The notes beneath the pieces were generated by a model. That model did not search any database, had not been told where the DNA came from, and saw nothing but the letters and a program-made list of their open reading frames with translations. From the NCBI RefSeq assembly GCF_004353905.1, contig NZ_SMOD01000009.1, positions 124,001 to 188,000 on the forward strand: a DNA stretch of 64,000 nucleotides, in the 5' to 3' direction. Position numbers and translations under genes: made by a program. Below are positions 41,815 to 50,401 of the stretch, piece by piece. Source of the stretch: Paraburkholderia guartelaensis. Its GTDB lineage: Bacteria; Pseudomonadota; Gammaproteobacteria; Burkholderiales; Burkholderiaceae. Position 1 is the stretch's first letter, and each line of letters begins with the position of its first letter.

Positions 41815-41847
41815 AAAAGAGCCGCATGGATCATGCGGCTCTTTTTT
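41815..41847 (+). terminator. Intrinsic terminator after the H-NS gene
   Basis: GAGCCGCATG pairs with CATGCGGCTC around a 3-base loop and is followed by TTTTTT. Upstream A's make it potentially bidirectional, and a minus-strand gene ends just beyond. Confidence 0.88.
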
Positions 41848-41952
41848 GTGTGTCATCTGTAATGAACGCGTAATAGCGCTATTCGATGACTCGCAAACGA
41901 TTCACGTCGTGCATTCGTCTGGATTTATCGCGAAAATCGGAATGCTTCGCAC

Positions 41953-43017
41953 TCAGCCAGCAGCGACGCGACGCAGTACCGGACGCTGTGCGGCTTCGAT
42001 GAGCGCCGTATAAGTGTCGACATAATTGCCGGCCATGATGTGCGAAGTGAACCGGTGTTCGAACTGGTTGCGAATCGCCACGCGCGAAAGCGAATCGATA
42101 TTCTGCAGCGCGGCCACGGCGCCTTGCACGTCCTCGACGACATAGCCCGTGACACCCGGGTCGATCACTTCCGGCACCGAACCGCGGTTGAAGGCGATCA
42201 CCGGGGTGCCGCACGCCATCGCCTCGATCATCACGAGGCCGAACGGCTCGGACCAGTCGATCGGGAACAGCAGCGCCTTCGCACCCGAAAGGAACGCGGG
42301 CTTCTGCTCTTCGTTGATCTCGCCGATGAATTCCACGTGGGCCTGCGAAAGCAGCGGCTCGATCTCGGACTTGAAGTAGTCCTGGTCGACCTTGTCGACC
42401 TTCGCGGCGATCTTCAGCGGCAGGCCGGAGAGCGCGGCGATCTTGATCGCCGTGTCCACACGCTTTTCCGGGCAGATCCGGCCGAGGAACGCGAGGTACT
42501 CGGGCTTGCGGTCGGCATGTGGCGTGAGCAGGTTCTTTGGCAGTCCGTGATAGATCGTGTTCTGCCATGCGGCTTGGGGCAGCGGCTGGCGTTGGGAGTC
42601 CGAAATCGAGATCACCGGTGCGTTCGGGAACTGCTCGAATACCGGTTGCAGCTCCGGCAGGTCGAGACGGCCGTGGAGCGTCGTGACGAACGGCGTGTCC
42701 ATGGTCGTGAAAAGCGGGAACGGCAGATAGTCGAGGTGGAAGTGCAGCACGTCGAACTCATGCGCGACGCGGCGCACGCGCTCGAGTAGCACCATGTGCG
42801 GGGCCAGCGCGTCGCGGATCGTCGCGTCCAGACGCAGCGCGCGCGGCCAGGCGGCTTCGAGGTTTGCCGAGGTGACCGAATCGCCGCTGGCGAACAGCGT
42901 CACGTCGTGGCCGAGGTCGACCAGCGCTTCGGTCAGGTAGGACACGACGCGCTCGGTGCCGCCATAAAGCTTGGGCGGAACGGCTTCATAAAGTGGCGCA
43001 ATTTGTGCGATTCGCAT
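41953..43017 (-). CDS. GT4-family glycosyltransferase
   Basis: The 354-residue protein has the GT-B fold. The N-terminal MRIAQIAPLYEAVPPKLYGG and VTLFASGDS are typical of GT4. The donor-binding part has FLGRICPEKRVDTAIKIA and the EX7E-type motif SEPFGLVMIEAMACGTPVIAF. These enzymes transfer sugars from nucleotide-sugars with retention. No polysaccharide cluster is adjacent, so the acceptor is unknown. The ATG at 43017 has a GGAGAT sequence upstream. It stands alone, divergent from flhD. Confidence 0.9.
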   Translation of the reverse strand: MRIAQIAPLYEAVPPKLYGGTERVVSYLTEALVDLGHDVTLFASGDSVTSANLEAAWPRALRLDATIRDALAPHMVLLERVRRVAHEFDVLHFHLDYLPFPLFTTMDTPFVTTLHGRLDLPELQPVFEQFPNAPVISISDSQRQPLPQAAWQNTIYHGLPKNLLTPHADRKPEYLAFLGRICPEKRVDTAIKIAALSGLPLKIAAKVDKVDQDYFKSEIEPLLSQAHVEFIGEINEEQKPAFLSGAKALLFPIDWSEPFGLVMIEAMACGTPVIAFNRGSVPEVIDPGVTGYVVEDVQGAVAALQNIDSLSRVAIRNQFEHRFTSHIMAGNYVDTYTALIEAAQRPVLRRVAAG

Positions 43018-43614
43018 TGTTCGATCTCCTGGGCAAAAAGCCGCGTGTGCAATGAACTTTGTGATCCGGCACTGCGGCGGTACAACGGTATCGGGTTATC
43101 CCTGAGACCGATTATGGCCATTTCACGGCCCGACACACGCGGTTTTGCAAACGCTTAATGTTGTTACAGCGGGATACAGCAGGTGTAAGAGGCCATTGCT
43201 AAGCGTGACGTGGCTTGGGCGCGCATTGCGCAATCCGCGTGCCCGGGGTGCCGTAACAAGGGTCAAAAGGCATAGGCGCGAGTGACGCGCGTGGAGCGGA
43301 TAGCACGCGCGCGTGACGCATCCATGAAAAAGCCTATAATCAGCGGACAATTTCGCGGCTTATGCGCATGACATGACGCGCCCCGCCTCCCGCCGCTGCT
43401 CCTCCATCTTTGTCAGAAAAATTCCTACACGTTAGCGATAGGTTTTCTCGCAACGCGTCGCGGCATCCGTCCGATTTCCATTTGTTCGCGCCCCAGCCAC
43501 AATGGACCCACGACCATAAACAGGCCGTTCGGATGCACTCGGGTTGCATCTGGGCGAGCAAACGTTTTCCGCGGGCGGTCTGACCAGCCGCCGCGATTTG
43601 ATTCGGGGGAATCC
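43018..43614 (+). other. flhDC upstream regulatory region
   Basis: About 600 bases separate the GT4 gene from flhD with no supported gene; open frames here are shadows. A perfect TATAAT is at 43335-43340, about 275 bases before flhD, but no good -35 lies 16-18 bases upstream. A long leader is usual for flhDC, whose expression integrates many regulators. Confidence 0.5.
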
Positions 43615-43932
43615 ATGAGCGCGACGACGCACAGCGACATGCTCAATGAGATCAAGGAAGTGAACCTGTCGTACCTGTTGCTCGCGCAACGCCTTTTGCG
43701 CGAGGACAAGCCGACGGGCATGTTCCGTATGGGCATCTCCGAGCAGTCTGCCGAGGTGCTCGCCAATCTCACTTTCGCACAGACCGTACGCCTTGCCGCA
43801 TCGAACCAGCTGCTTTGCCGCTTCCGGTTCGACGACCACGCCATCCTGAGCGCGCTTGCCGACAAGGGCAAAACCGCGCTGACCCACTCGGCGATCATCA
43901 TGGCGGGCCAGGACGTCGAGCAGATCGGCTGA
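43615..43932 (+). CDS. flhD: Flagellar transcriptional regulator FlhD
   Basis: FlhD forms the FlhD4C2 complex that activates class 2 flagellar promoters. The 105-residue protein has the typical EIKEVNLSYLLLAQRLLRED and FRMGISEQSAEVLANLT segments. It ends shortly after ILSALADKGKTALTHSAIIM. The ATG at 43615 has GGGGGAA just upstream. flhC follows after 105 bases. Confidence 0.97.
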   Translation: MSATTHSDMLNEIKEVNLSYLLLAQRLLREDKPTGMFRMGISEQSAEVLANLTFAQTVRLAASNQLLCRFRFDDHAILSALADKGKTALTHSAIIMAGQDVEQIG

Positions 43933-44037
43933 ACCGCTTCACCCCGCGCCGCAGCGCGCGGCCGCGCATTGCACCCTTGCTGCCCGCGCACGGCGGCAGG
44001 GGCAAGCGCATTCCTTTGCGGCTTTCAACGGGTGCCT

Positions 44038-44580
44038 ATGGCGACAAAGAGTGTGGTGCAGGAGGTAAAGGAGATCGCGCTCGCGATTGAGTTGATCGAA
44101 CTGGGCGCGCGTCTGCAACTGCTCGAAGCGGAGACCTCGCTCTCTCGCGACCGGCTCATCCGGCTTTACAAGGAAGTGAAGGGCGAATCGCCGCCCAAGG
44201 GCATGCTGCCGTTTTCGACCGACTGGTTCATGACCTGGCAGCCCAACGTCCATTCCTCGCTGTTCTACAACACGTTCATGTTCATGAGCCGTCACGCGCG
44301 CTGCGAGCCGATCCACGCGATCGTGAAGAGCTACCGGCTCTATCTCGAGCATCTGCGCCTGCACGACGAAACGCCCGCGCTCAGCCTCACCCGCGCCTGG
44401 ACGCTCGTGCGCTATTTCACATCGGGCCTCTTGCAGATGACGCCGTGCAGCCGCTGCGGCGGCCGCTACGTCGCTCACGCGCACGACCCGCAACGCGGCT
44501 TCGTCTGCGGGCTGTGCCAGCCGCCCTCGCGGGCGGGCCGCACGCGGCGCAGCGCACTTGCGTCGCAGATCGCCGCATGA
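44038..44580 (+). CDS. flhC: Flagellar transcriptional regulator FlhC
   Basis: FlhC carries the zinc-dependent DNA-binding part of the FlhD4C2 activator. The 180-residue protein has the four Zn ligands Cys137, Cys140, Cys157 and Cys160 (CSRC and CGLC), at E. coli numbering. The LARLQLLEAETSLSR-like and GMLPFSTDWFMTW segments are conserved. I chose the ATG at 44038 (MATKSVVQEVKEIALAI). Its RBS is weak (GGGTG). The longer frame to 43969 is not conserved. Confidence 0.96.
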   Translation: MATKSVVQEVKEIALAIELIELGARLQLLEAETSLSRDRLIRLYKEVKGESPPKGMLPFSTDWFMTWQPNVHSSLFYNTFMFMSRHARCEPIHAIVKSYRLYLEHLRLHDETPALSLTRAWTLVRYFTSGLLQMTPCSRCGGRYVAHAHDPQRGFVCGLCQPPSRAGRTRRSALASQIAA

Positions 44581-44942
44581 GGCAAATCGACGCGGCTTGA
44601 CGCTGTTTGGCGCCGCGTGCCGCTCTCCATGCAGGCCGGGACTCCGGATAAACCCGGCCCGGCCCCGCCGCAGAGGCCGCGCGGCCCGCCGGACGGCGCC
44701 TGCCGCAGCGGGGCCGCATCGTCACACGTAGTCGCAGGCACGACCTGCAACCCCTTCCCGCGCGGCTTTGCGAACCGGCCCCAGATTCATCCGGCATGTC
44801 GACGTCTGGCAGACGGCAGACGCCCGGCCGGCTTACGATCCGCGCCCATTCAAACCCAAAGTTTTTCGCGCCGTTGCCGTAAACCCAGCTAAGGGCGCGG
44901 GCCGACGGCGGTTCGCGGCGCATTTCTAGTGAGGACCCGGCA
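44581..44942 (+). other. flhC-motA intergenic region
   Basis: This 362-base gap holds the sigma-28 promoter at its 3' end. The upstream part is GC-rich without supported genes or clear hairpins. Confidence 0.6.
44857..44883 (+). promoter_or_regulatory. Sigma-28 (FliA) promoter of the motA-che operon
   Basis: CAAAGTTT (44857-44864), an 11-base spacer and GCCGTAAA (44876-44883) match TAAAGTTT-N11-GCCGATAA closely. It lies about 60 bases before motA, fitting class 3 expression of motAB and the chemotaxis genes. Confidence 0.85.
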
Positions 44943-45803
44943 GTGCTGATTATCGTTGGAACCCTCTTGACGATCCTTTGCGTCTTCGGCGGCTATGCAC
45001 TCGAGGGCGGTCATCTGGCCGCGCTCATGCAGCCGATGGAACTGCTCATGATCGGTGGTGCTGGCGTCGGCGCGTTCATCCTCGGCAACGGCATCAAGAC
45101 CATCAAGGCCACCTTGCGCGTGCTTCCCACGCTGTTCAAGGGCGCCAAATACAACAAGGACGTGTACATGGAGCTGCTCGCGCTGCTCTATGTCCTGCTC
45201 GCGAAGGCGCGAAAGGAAGGCACGCTCACGCTCGAAGCGGATATCGACGATCCGCAGAAGAGCCCGATCTTCACGCAGTATCCGAAGATCCTGGCAGACC
45301 ACCACATCGTCGAATTCCTTACCGACTACCTGCGTCTCATGGTGGGCGGCAACATGAACGCCTTCGAGATCGAAAGCCTCATGGACGAGGAAATCGAAAC
45401 GCACCACGCCGAAGGCGAGGCGCCCGCCCATGCACTCGCGAAGGTGGGCGACGCGATGCCGGCGTTCGGTATCGTCGCGGCGGTGATGGGCGTGGTTCAC
45501 ACCATGGCGTCCGCCGACAAGCCGCCCGCAGTGCTCGGCGAGATGATCGCCCAGGCGCTGGTCGGCACCTTCCTCGGCATTCTGCTTTCGTACGGCCTGA
45601 TCGGTCCGCTCTCGAGCCTCGCGGAGCAGCGCGTGACCGAGTCGACCAAGATGTTCCAGTGCATCAAGGTGACGATCCTCGCGAGCCTGAACGGCTATGC
45701 GCCGGCGATTGCCGTGGAGTTCGGCCGCAAGGTGCTGTTCTCGACCGAGCGTCCGTCGTTCACGGAACTCGAAGAGCACGTGCGCCGCGTGAAGGCGAAG
45801 TAA
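44943..45803 (+). CDS. motA: Flagellar motor stator protein MotA
   Basis: MotA and MotB form the proton-driven stator. The 286-residue protein has four membrane helices, beginning MLIIVGTLLTILCVFGGYAL and GAGVGAFILGNG. A cytoplasmic loop follows, with late helices near GDAMPAFGIVAAVMGVVHTM and IAQALVGTFLGILLSYGLIG. The last contain the Pro residues important for torque. The start is the GTG at 44943 with GAGGA about nine bases upstream. motB follows after 10 bases. Confidence 0.97.
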   Translation: MLIIVGTLLTILCVFGGYALEGGHLAALMQPMELLMIGGAGVGAFILGNGIKTIKATLRVLPTLFKGAKYNKDVYMELLALLYVLLAKARKEGTLTLEADIDDPQKSPIFTQYPKILADHHIVEFLTDYLRLMVGGNMNAFEIESLMDEEIETHHAEGEAPAHALAKVGDAMPAFGIVAAVMGVVHTMASADKPPAVLGEMIAQALVGTFLGILLSYGLIGPLSSLAEQRVTESTKMFQCIKVTILASLNGYAPAIAVEFGRKVLFSTERPSFTELEEHVRRVKAK

Positions 45804-45813
45804 GGGACGGCCC

Positions 45814-46890
45814 ATGAGCAACAACAAGGACCGCGCAATCGTCGTCAAGCGCGCCGCGCCGAAGAAGGCCGGCCATCATGGCGGCGCATGGAAGCTCGCC
45901 TACGCGGACTTCATGACCGCGATGATGGCGTTCTTCCTGCTGATGTGGCTGCTCTCGTCGGCTTCGACGGTGCAGTTGAAGGGCATCGCCGACTACTTCA
46001 ACCAGCCGATGAAGATCACGCTCTGGGGCGGCGATCGCAGCGCGGAAGACTCGAGCATCCTGAAGGGCGGCGGCCGTGACATCTCTTCGCAGGACCAGGG
46101 CGTCACGCGTCGCAGCGACGGCGCGACCGAGCGCTCGGAGCGCAACCAGTCGAAGCACAACGACGACGACGCCACGAAGCAGCTCGAAGGCTCGCTCGAA
46201 CGCAAGGAGCAGGTGCGCCTGCACGACCTGCAAGTGAAGCTGATGGCGGCGATCGAGGCGAACCCGGTGCTGCGCCAGTTCAAGCAGCAGATCCGCATCG
46301 ACTCCACGCTGCAAGGCCTGCGCATCGAGATCGTCGACTCGCAGAAGCGCCCGATGTTCGCAACGGCGCGCGACGTGGTCGAGCCGTACATGCGCGACAT
46401 CCTGCAGGCGATCGGCAAGACGCTCAACGACGTGCCCAACCGCATCGTCGTGCAGGGCCACACCGACGCCGTGCCCTACGCGGGCGGCGAGAAGGGCTAT
46501 AGCAACTGGGAGCTTTCCGCCGACCGCGCGAATGCTTCGCGCCGCGAGCTGATCGCGGGCGGCATGGACGAATCGAAGGTGTTGCGCGTGCTCGGTCTCG
46601 CTTCCACGCAGAACCTGAACAAGGCCGATCCGCTCGACCCGGAGAATCGCCGCATCAGCATCATCGTATTGAACAAGAAGTCCGAAGACGCGCTCATGCA
46701 CGACGACTCGACCACCACGACGCTCTCCGACGACGCGGCGGGCTCGGGCAAGAGCCTACCCGCGCTCACGCCGGACGCCGGCATGGGTCGGGTGGCGCCG
46801 GCGCCGGTCGCGATCGCGCCGAAGGTGGCAACGACGGTGGCGCCGGCGGGACCGGCAGTTGCCCCAGCCGTCGCGCCGGCAGCGCAATGA
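45814..46890 (+). CDS. motB: Flagellar motor stator protein MotB
   Basis: The 358-residue protein has a single membrane helix, AYADFMTAMMAFFLLMWLL, with the proton-binding Asp32 at the E. coli position. Its C-terminal OmpA-like peptidoglycan-binding domain has GHTDAVPYAGGEKGYSNWE and LSADRANASRREL. The last 60 residues are Ala/Pro/Val-rich and low-complexity (APAPVAIAPKVATTVAPAGP). It anchors the stator to the wall. cheY follows after 13 bases. Confidence 0.97.
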   Translation: MSNNKDRAIVVKRAAPKKAGHHGGAWKLAYADFMTAMMAFFLLMWLLSSASTVQLKGIADYFNQPMKITLWGGDRSAEDSSILKGGGRDISSQDQGVTRRSDGATERSERNQSKHNDDDATKQLEGSLERKEQVRLHDLQVKLMAAIEANPVLRQFKQQIRIDSTLQGLRIEIVDSQKRPMFATARDVVEPYMRDILQAIGKTLNDVPNRIVVQGHTDAVPYAGGEKGYSNWELSADRANASRRELIAGGMDESKVLRVLGLASTQNLNKADPLDPENRRISIIVLNKKSEDALMHDDSTTTTLSDDAAGSGKSLPALTPDAGMGRVAPAPVAIAPKVATTVAPAGPAVAPAVAPAAQ

Positions 46891-46903
46891 CAACGAGGAA
46901 CGG

Positions 46904-47278
46904 ATGATCAGGAACATTCTGGCGATCGACGATTCGGTGTCCATGCGGGAGATCCTGCAGGCGGCGCTCGGCTCGGCAGGCTACGAAGTGACGGTGGCGA
47001 GCGACGGCGAAGAAGGGCTCGAGCATGCGCTCGCCCAGCGCTTCGATCTCGTGCTCACCGACCTTTACATGCCGCGCATGGGCGGGCTCGACCTGATCAA
47101 GCAGTTGAGGGCGAATCCTTCGTACTTCGAAACGCCCATCCTCGTGTTGACCACGGAATCGGACGAAGGCTTCAAGGCAGCCGTACGCGACGCAGGCGCG
47201 ACCGGCTGGATCGAAAAACCGGTGGACCCCGAGCTGCTCGTCGATCTGGCGAGCGCACTCGGCGAGGCCCACCCTTGA
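46904..47278 (+). CDS. CheY-like response regulator (first copy)
   Basis: The 124-residue single-domain receiver has the acidic pair in ILAIDDSVSM, phospho-acceptor Asp53 in LVLTDLYMPRMGG, the switch Thr in LVLTTES and Lys in IEKPV. It lies between motB and cheA. It may serve as a phosphate sink or a second output of CheA beside the more typical CheY at 55507. The ATG at 46904 has GAGGA six bases upstream. Calling it the minor copy is inference from its weaker similarity to E. coli CheY. Confidence 0.92.
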   Translation: MIRNILAIDDSVSMREILQAALGSAGYEVTVASDGEEGLEHALAQRFDLVLTDLYMPRMGGLDLIKQLRANPSYFETPILVLTTESDEGFKAAVRDAGATGWIEKPVDPELLVDLASALGEAHP

Positions 47279-47335
47279 GGTGCCGCGCGGCGAACGACCA
47301 GGCACCCCCCAGGCAATTAACGCGGTGAAAGAGCA

Positions 47336-49618
47336 ATGACTCTCGACATCACTCAGTTCTATCAGACGTTTTTCGACGAGGCGGACGAGCTGCTCGCGCA
47401 GATGGAGCAGCTTCTCCTGAACCTGAACGTTGGTCGCCCGGATCCCGAGGATCTGGCGGCGATCTTCCGCGCGGCGCACTCGATCAAGGGTGGCGCGGCG
47501 ACGTTCGGCTTCACGGCCTTGACCGAGACGACCCACATTCTCGAATCGCTGCTCGACCGCGCTCGCAACAACGAGCTCGTGCTGCGCAAGGACATGATCG
47601 ACACGTTCCTCGAAACTAAGGACGTGCTTTCCGACCAGCTCGGCGCCTACCGCGCGAGCGCCGAGCCCGATGCGCAGGCAGCTGCTGCCGTGCGCACGAA
47701 GCTCGAGCGCCTCTATGCGGAAAGCCGCGGCGTACCCGCGTCCGCGCCTGAACCCGCTCCGGCGCCGGCCCCCGCGCCCGCGCCGGCCCCGCAGGCGAGC
47801 GCAGGCGACTCGGAAGAAGATCTCGAAGCCGCTTTCGAAATGCACAGCACGCTGGCGGCTGCAGGCTCGGGCGCGCCCGAGCACGTCGTGAGCGAGGCGA
47901 TCGATGCGGCAGCCGCGGCGCCCGCGGCAGGCGGTGAAGCCGCAGCGGAAGGTCCGCACCTGCGCGTCACGCTGCGCGCCGTCGACGCGAAGGACCAGGA
48001 ACTGCTCGTCGAAGAGCTTGGCAACCTCGGCCGCATTCTCGGCCAGGTGAAGACCGGCGACGACCTCACGCTGTGGCTCGAAACCGATGTCACCTCCGAC
48101 GACATCATCGCGGTGTGCTGCTTCGTGATCGACGAGAAACAGATTTCGATCGGCCGTGGCGCTGCGCCCCAAGGCGACGCGCAACCGGCCGCGGCCGCAG
48201 CGCCTGCCGCCGCACCGGCCGCGCCGCCGGCAGCACCGGCTGCGCCCGTCGCCGTCGCGCCTGCGCCGGTTGCGAGCGCACCGGTCGCGCCGCCCGCTGT
48301 GCACGCCGAACACGAAATGCCGCGCCCGCCCGCGAGCGCACCGGCGCCCGCGCAAACCGAAGGCGAGCGCAAGGCGCGACCGGCCGCAGCCGCTGCATCG
48401 GCGGAAGGCAGCTCGATTCGCGTGGGCGTCGAAAAGGTCGACCAGCTGATCAACCTCGTGGGCGAACTCGTCATTACGCAGGCCATGCTGGCGGAAACCA
48501 CCAGCACGTTCGACCCGGCGCTGCACGACCGCCTCTACAACGGCATGGCGCAGCTCGAGCGCAACGCGCGCGACCTGCAGGAAGCGGTGATGTCGATCCG
48601 CATGATGCCGATGGACTACGTCTTCAGCCGCTTCCCGCGTCTCGTGCGCGATCTCGCGGCGAAGCTCGGAAAGGAAGTCGAGCTTGTCACCTTCGGTCAG
48701 GCGACCGAACTCGACAAGAGCCTGATCGAGCGCATCATCGACCCGCTCACCCACCTCGTGCGCAACTCGCTCGACCACGGCATCGAAACCGTGGAAGCGC
48801 GCCGCGCCGCGGGCAAGGACGCCACGGGCCAGCTCGTGCTCTCCGCCGCGCACCATGGCGGCAACATCGTGATCGAGGTGAGCGACGACGGCGCGGGCCT
48901 GCGCCGCGACAAGATTCTCGCCAAGGCAATCAAGCAGGGCATGCAGGTCAGCGACAGCATGTCCGACGACGAGGTCTGGAACCTCATTTTCCTGCCGGGC
49001 TTCTCGACGGCCGAACAGGTGACCGACGTGTCGGGCCGCGGCGTGGGCATGGACGTGGTCAAGCGCAACATCCAGGCGATGGGCGGCCACGTGGAAATCA
49101 CCTCGCACGCGGGCAAGGGCAGCACCACGCGCATCGTGCTGCCGCTCACGCTGGCGATTCTCGACGGCATGTCGGTGAAGGTGGGTAGCGAGATCTTCAT
49201 CCTGCCGCTGAATTTCGTGATGGAGTCGCTGCAGCCGCGCCACGAAGACATCTACACGGTCACTAACGGCGACCGCGTGGTGCGCGTGCGCGGCGAATAC
49301 CTGCCGCTCGTCGCGCTCCATAGCGCGTTCAACGTGGAAGGCGCGCGCACGGACCCGACGCAGGGCATCGTCACGATCATGGAAACCGAAGGCCGTCGCT
49401 TCGCCATGCTGATCGACGAACTGGTCGGCCAGCAGCAGGTCGTGGTGAAGAACCTCGAAACGAACTACCGCAAGGTGCACGGCATTTCGGCGGCGACCAT
49501 CCTCGGCGACGGCAGCGTCGCGCTGATCGTCGACGTGGCCGCGCTCAATCGCGAGACGCGCGCCACACACGGCGTGAGCGCCAGCGCAAATTCGGGTGCG
49601 TTCGCCGAATTCGCGTAA
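47336..49618 (+). CDS. cheA: Chemotaxis histidine kinase CheA
   Basis: The 760-residue protein has P1 (Hpt) with phospho-His48 in FRAAHSIKGGAATFGF. P2 follows as the CheY/CheB docking domain with Ala/Pro linkers (about 138-165 and 280-345). P3 dimerises and P4 is the ATP-binding kinase (LVRNSLDHGIE, DDGAGL, GRGVGMDVVKRNI). The CheW-like P5 domain ends the protein (ILPLNFVMESLQP, LVGQQQVVVKNLE). It autophosphorylates under receptor control and feeds CheY and CheB. The ATG at 47336 lies 57 bases after the first cheY. Linkers are longer than in E. coli, usual for the group. Confidence 0.98.
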   Translation: MTLDITQFYQTFFDEADELLAQMEQLLLNLNVGRPDPEDLAAIFRAAHSIKGGAATFGFTALTETTHILESLLDRARNNELVLRKDMIDTFLETKDVLSDQLGAYRASAEPDAQAAAAVRTKLERLYAESRGVPASAPEPAPAPAPAPAPAPQASAGDSEEDLEAAFEMHSTLAAAGSGAPEHVVSEAIDAAAAAPAAGGEAAAEGPHLRVTLRAVDAKDQELLVEELGNLGRILGQVKTGDDLTLWLETDVTSDDIIAVCCFVIDEKQISIGRGAAPQGDAQPAAAAAPAAAPAAPPAAPAAPVAVAPAPVASAPVAPPAVHAEHEMPRPPASAPAPAQTEGERKARPAAAAASAEGSSIRVGVEKVDQLINLVGELVITQAMLAETTSTFDPALHDRLYNGMAQLERNARDLQEAVMSIRMMPMDYVFSRFPRLVRDLAAKLGKEVELVTFGQATELDKSLIERIIDPLTHLVRNSLDHGIETVEARRAAGKDATGQLVLSAAHHGGNIVIEVSDDGAGLRRDKILAKAIKQGMQVSDSMSDDEVWNLIFLPGFSTAEQVTDVSGRGVGMDVVKRNIQAMGGHVEITSHAGKGSTTRIVLPLTLAILDGMSVKVGSEIFILPLNFVMESLQPRHEDIYTVTNGDRVVRVRGEYLPLVALHSAFNVEGARTDPTQGIVTIMETEGRRFAMLIDELVGQQQVVVKNLETNYRKVHGISAATILGDGSVALIVDVAALNRETRATHGVSASANSGAFAEFA

Positions 49619-49675
49619 TCGTTATGAAGTCCGGACGCACTCAACCAATCATCTCCCAACCGTTCAGGGGCTAAC

Positions 49676-50212
49676 GTGGCAGAAGTCCAATCGATTCAAG
49701 GCAACGGCGCGCACGGCGCGATTGCCGGCGCGCAACGCCGCGACGCGCTGCAGGCCGACGCAGGCGGCCAGGAATTCCTCGTCTTCACCCTCGGCGCGGA
49801 AGAGTACGGCATCGACATCCTGAAGGTGCAGGAAATCCGCGGCTACGACAGCGTGACGCGCATCGCGAACGCGCCCGATTTCATCAAGGGCGTGATCAAC
49901 CTGCGCGGCATCATCGTGCCGATCGTCGACATGCGCATCAAGTTCCATCTGGGCCGCGTCGAATACGACCACCAGACGGTCGTCATCATCCTGAACGTCG
50001 CGCATCGCGTGGTCGGCATGGTGGTGGACGGCGTCTCGGACGTGCTCACGCTGCAGATGGAGCAGATCATGCCGGCGCCCGAATTCGGCGCGACGCTCAC
50101 GACCGAGTACCTCACGGGCCTCGGCACCGTGGAAGGTCGCATGCTCATCCTGATGGACATCGAAAAACTGATGACGAGCCGCGAAATGGCTCTGATCGAG
50201 GCGCTGGTCTAA
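49676..50212 (+). CDS. cheW: Chemotaxis coupling protein CheW
   Basis: CheW links receptors to CheA. The 178-residue protein has the SH3-like fold, with [22 protein letters not shown], the conserved RG in [15 protein letters not shown], and [11 protein letters not shown]. The start is the GTG at 49676 with AGGGG about seven bases upstream. An N-terminal extension of about 25 residues ([16 protein letters not shown]) precedes the fold. Confidence 0.97.
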   Translation: MAEVQSIQGNGAHGAIAGAQRRDALQADAGGQEFLVFTLGAEEYGIDILKVQEIRGYDSVTRIANAPDFIKGVINLRGIIVPIVDMRIKFHLGRVEYDHQTVVIILNVAHRVVGMVVDGVSDVLTLQMEQIMPAPEFGATLTTEYLTGLGTVEGRMLILMDIEKLMTSREMALIEALV

Positions 50213-50401
50213 CGCGCCGAGAGTTAAACCGGGGGGCCGCGAGGCCAGCGTGAGAGAGAGCGGAAAGCCGCCGCTAAAGAGCGGCAAGCCGCCTTCGTTT
50301 TCGCGCGCGCTTCGTGCAGGGTCCCGGGCGTCGCCGTGCCTATGCCGGCCGCGCCTGACCGCGTAGCCCACCCCGATTCGCACAGGACAGGAGCAAACGA
50401 G

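Noticed and set aside
43335..43340. TATAAT as the flhDC promoter
   Set aside because: The -10 is perfect but the -35 region is poor, and the distance to flhD is long. Noted in the region entry only.
47740..48420. Ala/Pro-rich repeats in cheA as a tandem DNA repeat or recombination site
   Set aside because: They encode the interdomain linkers expected in CheA of this group; no regular DNA period is evident.
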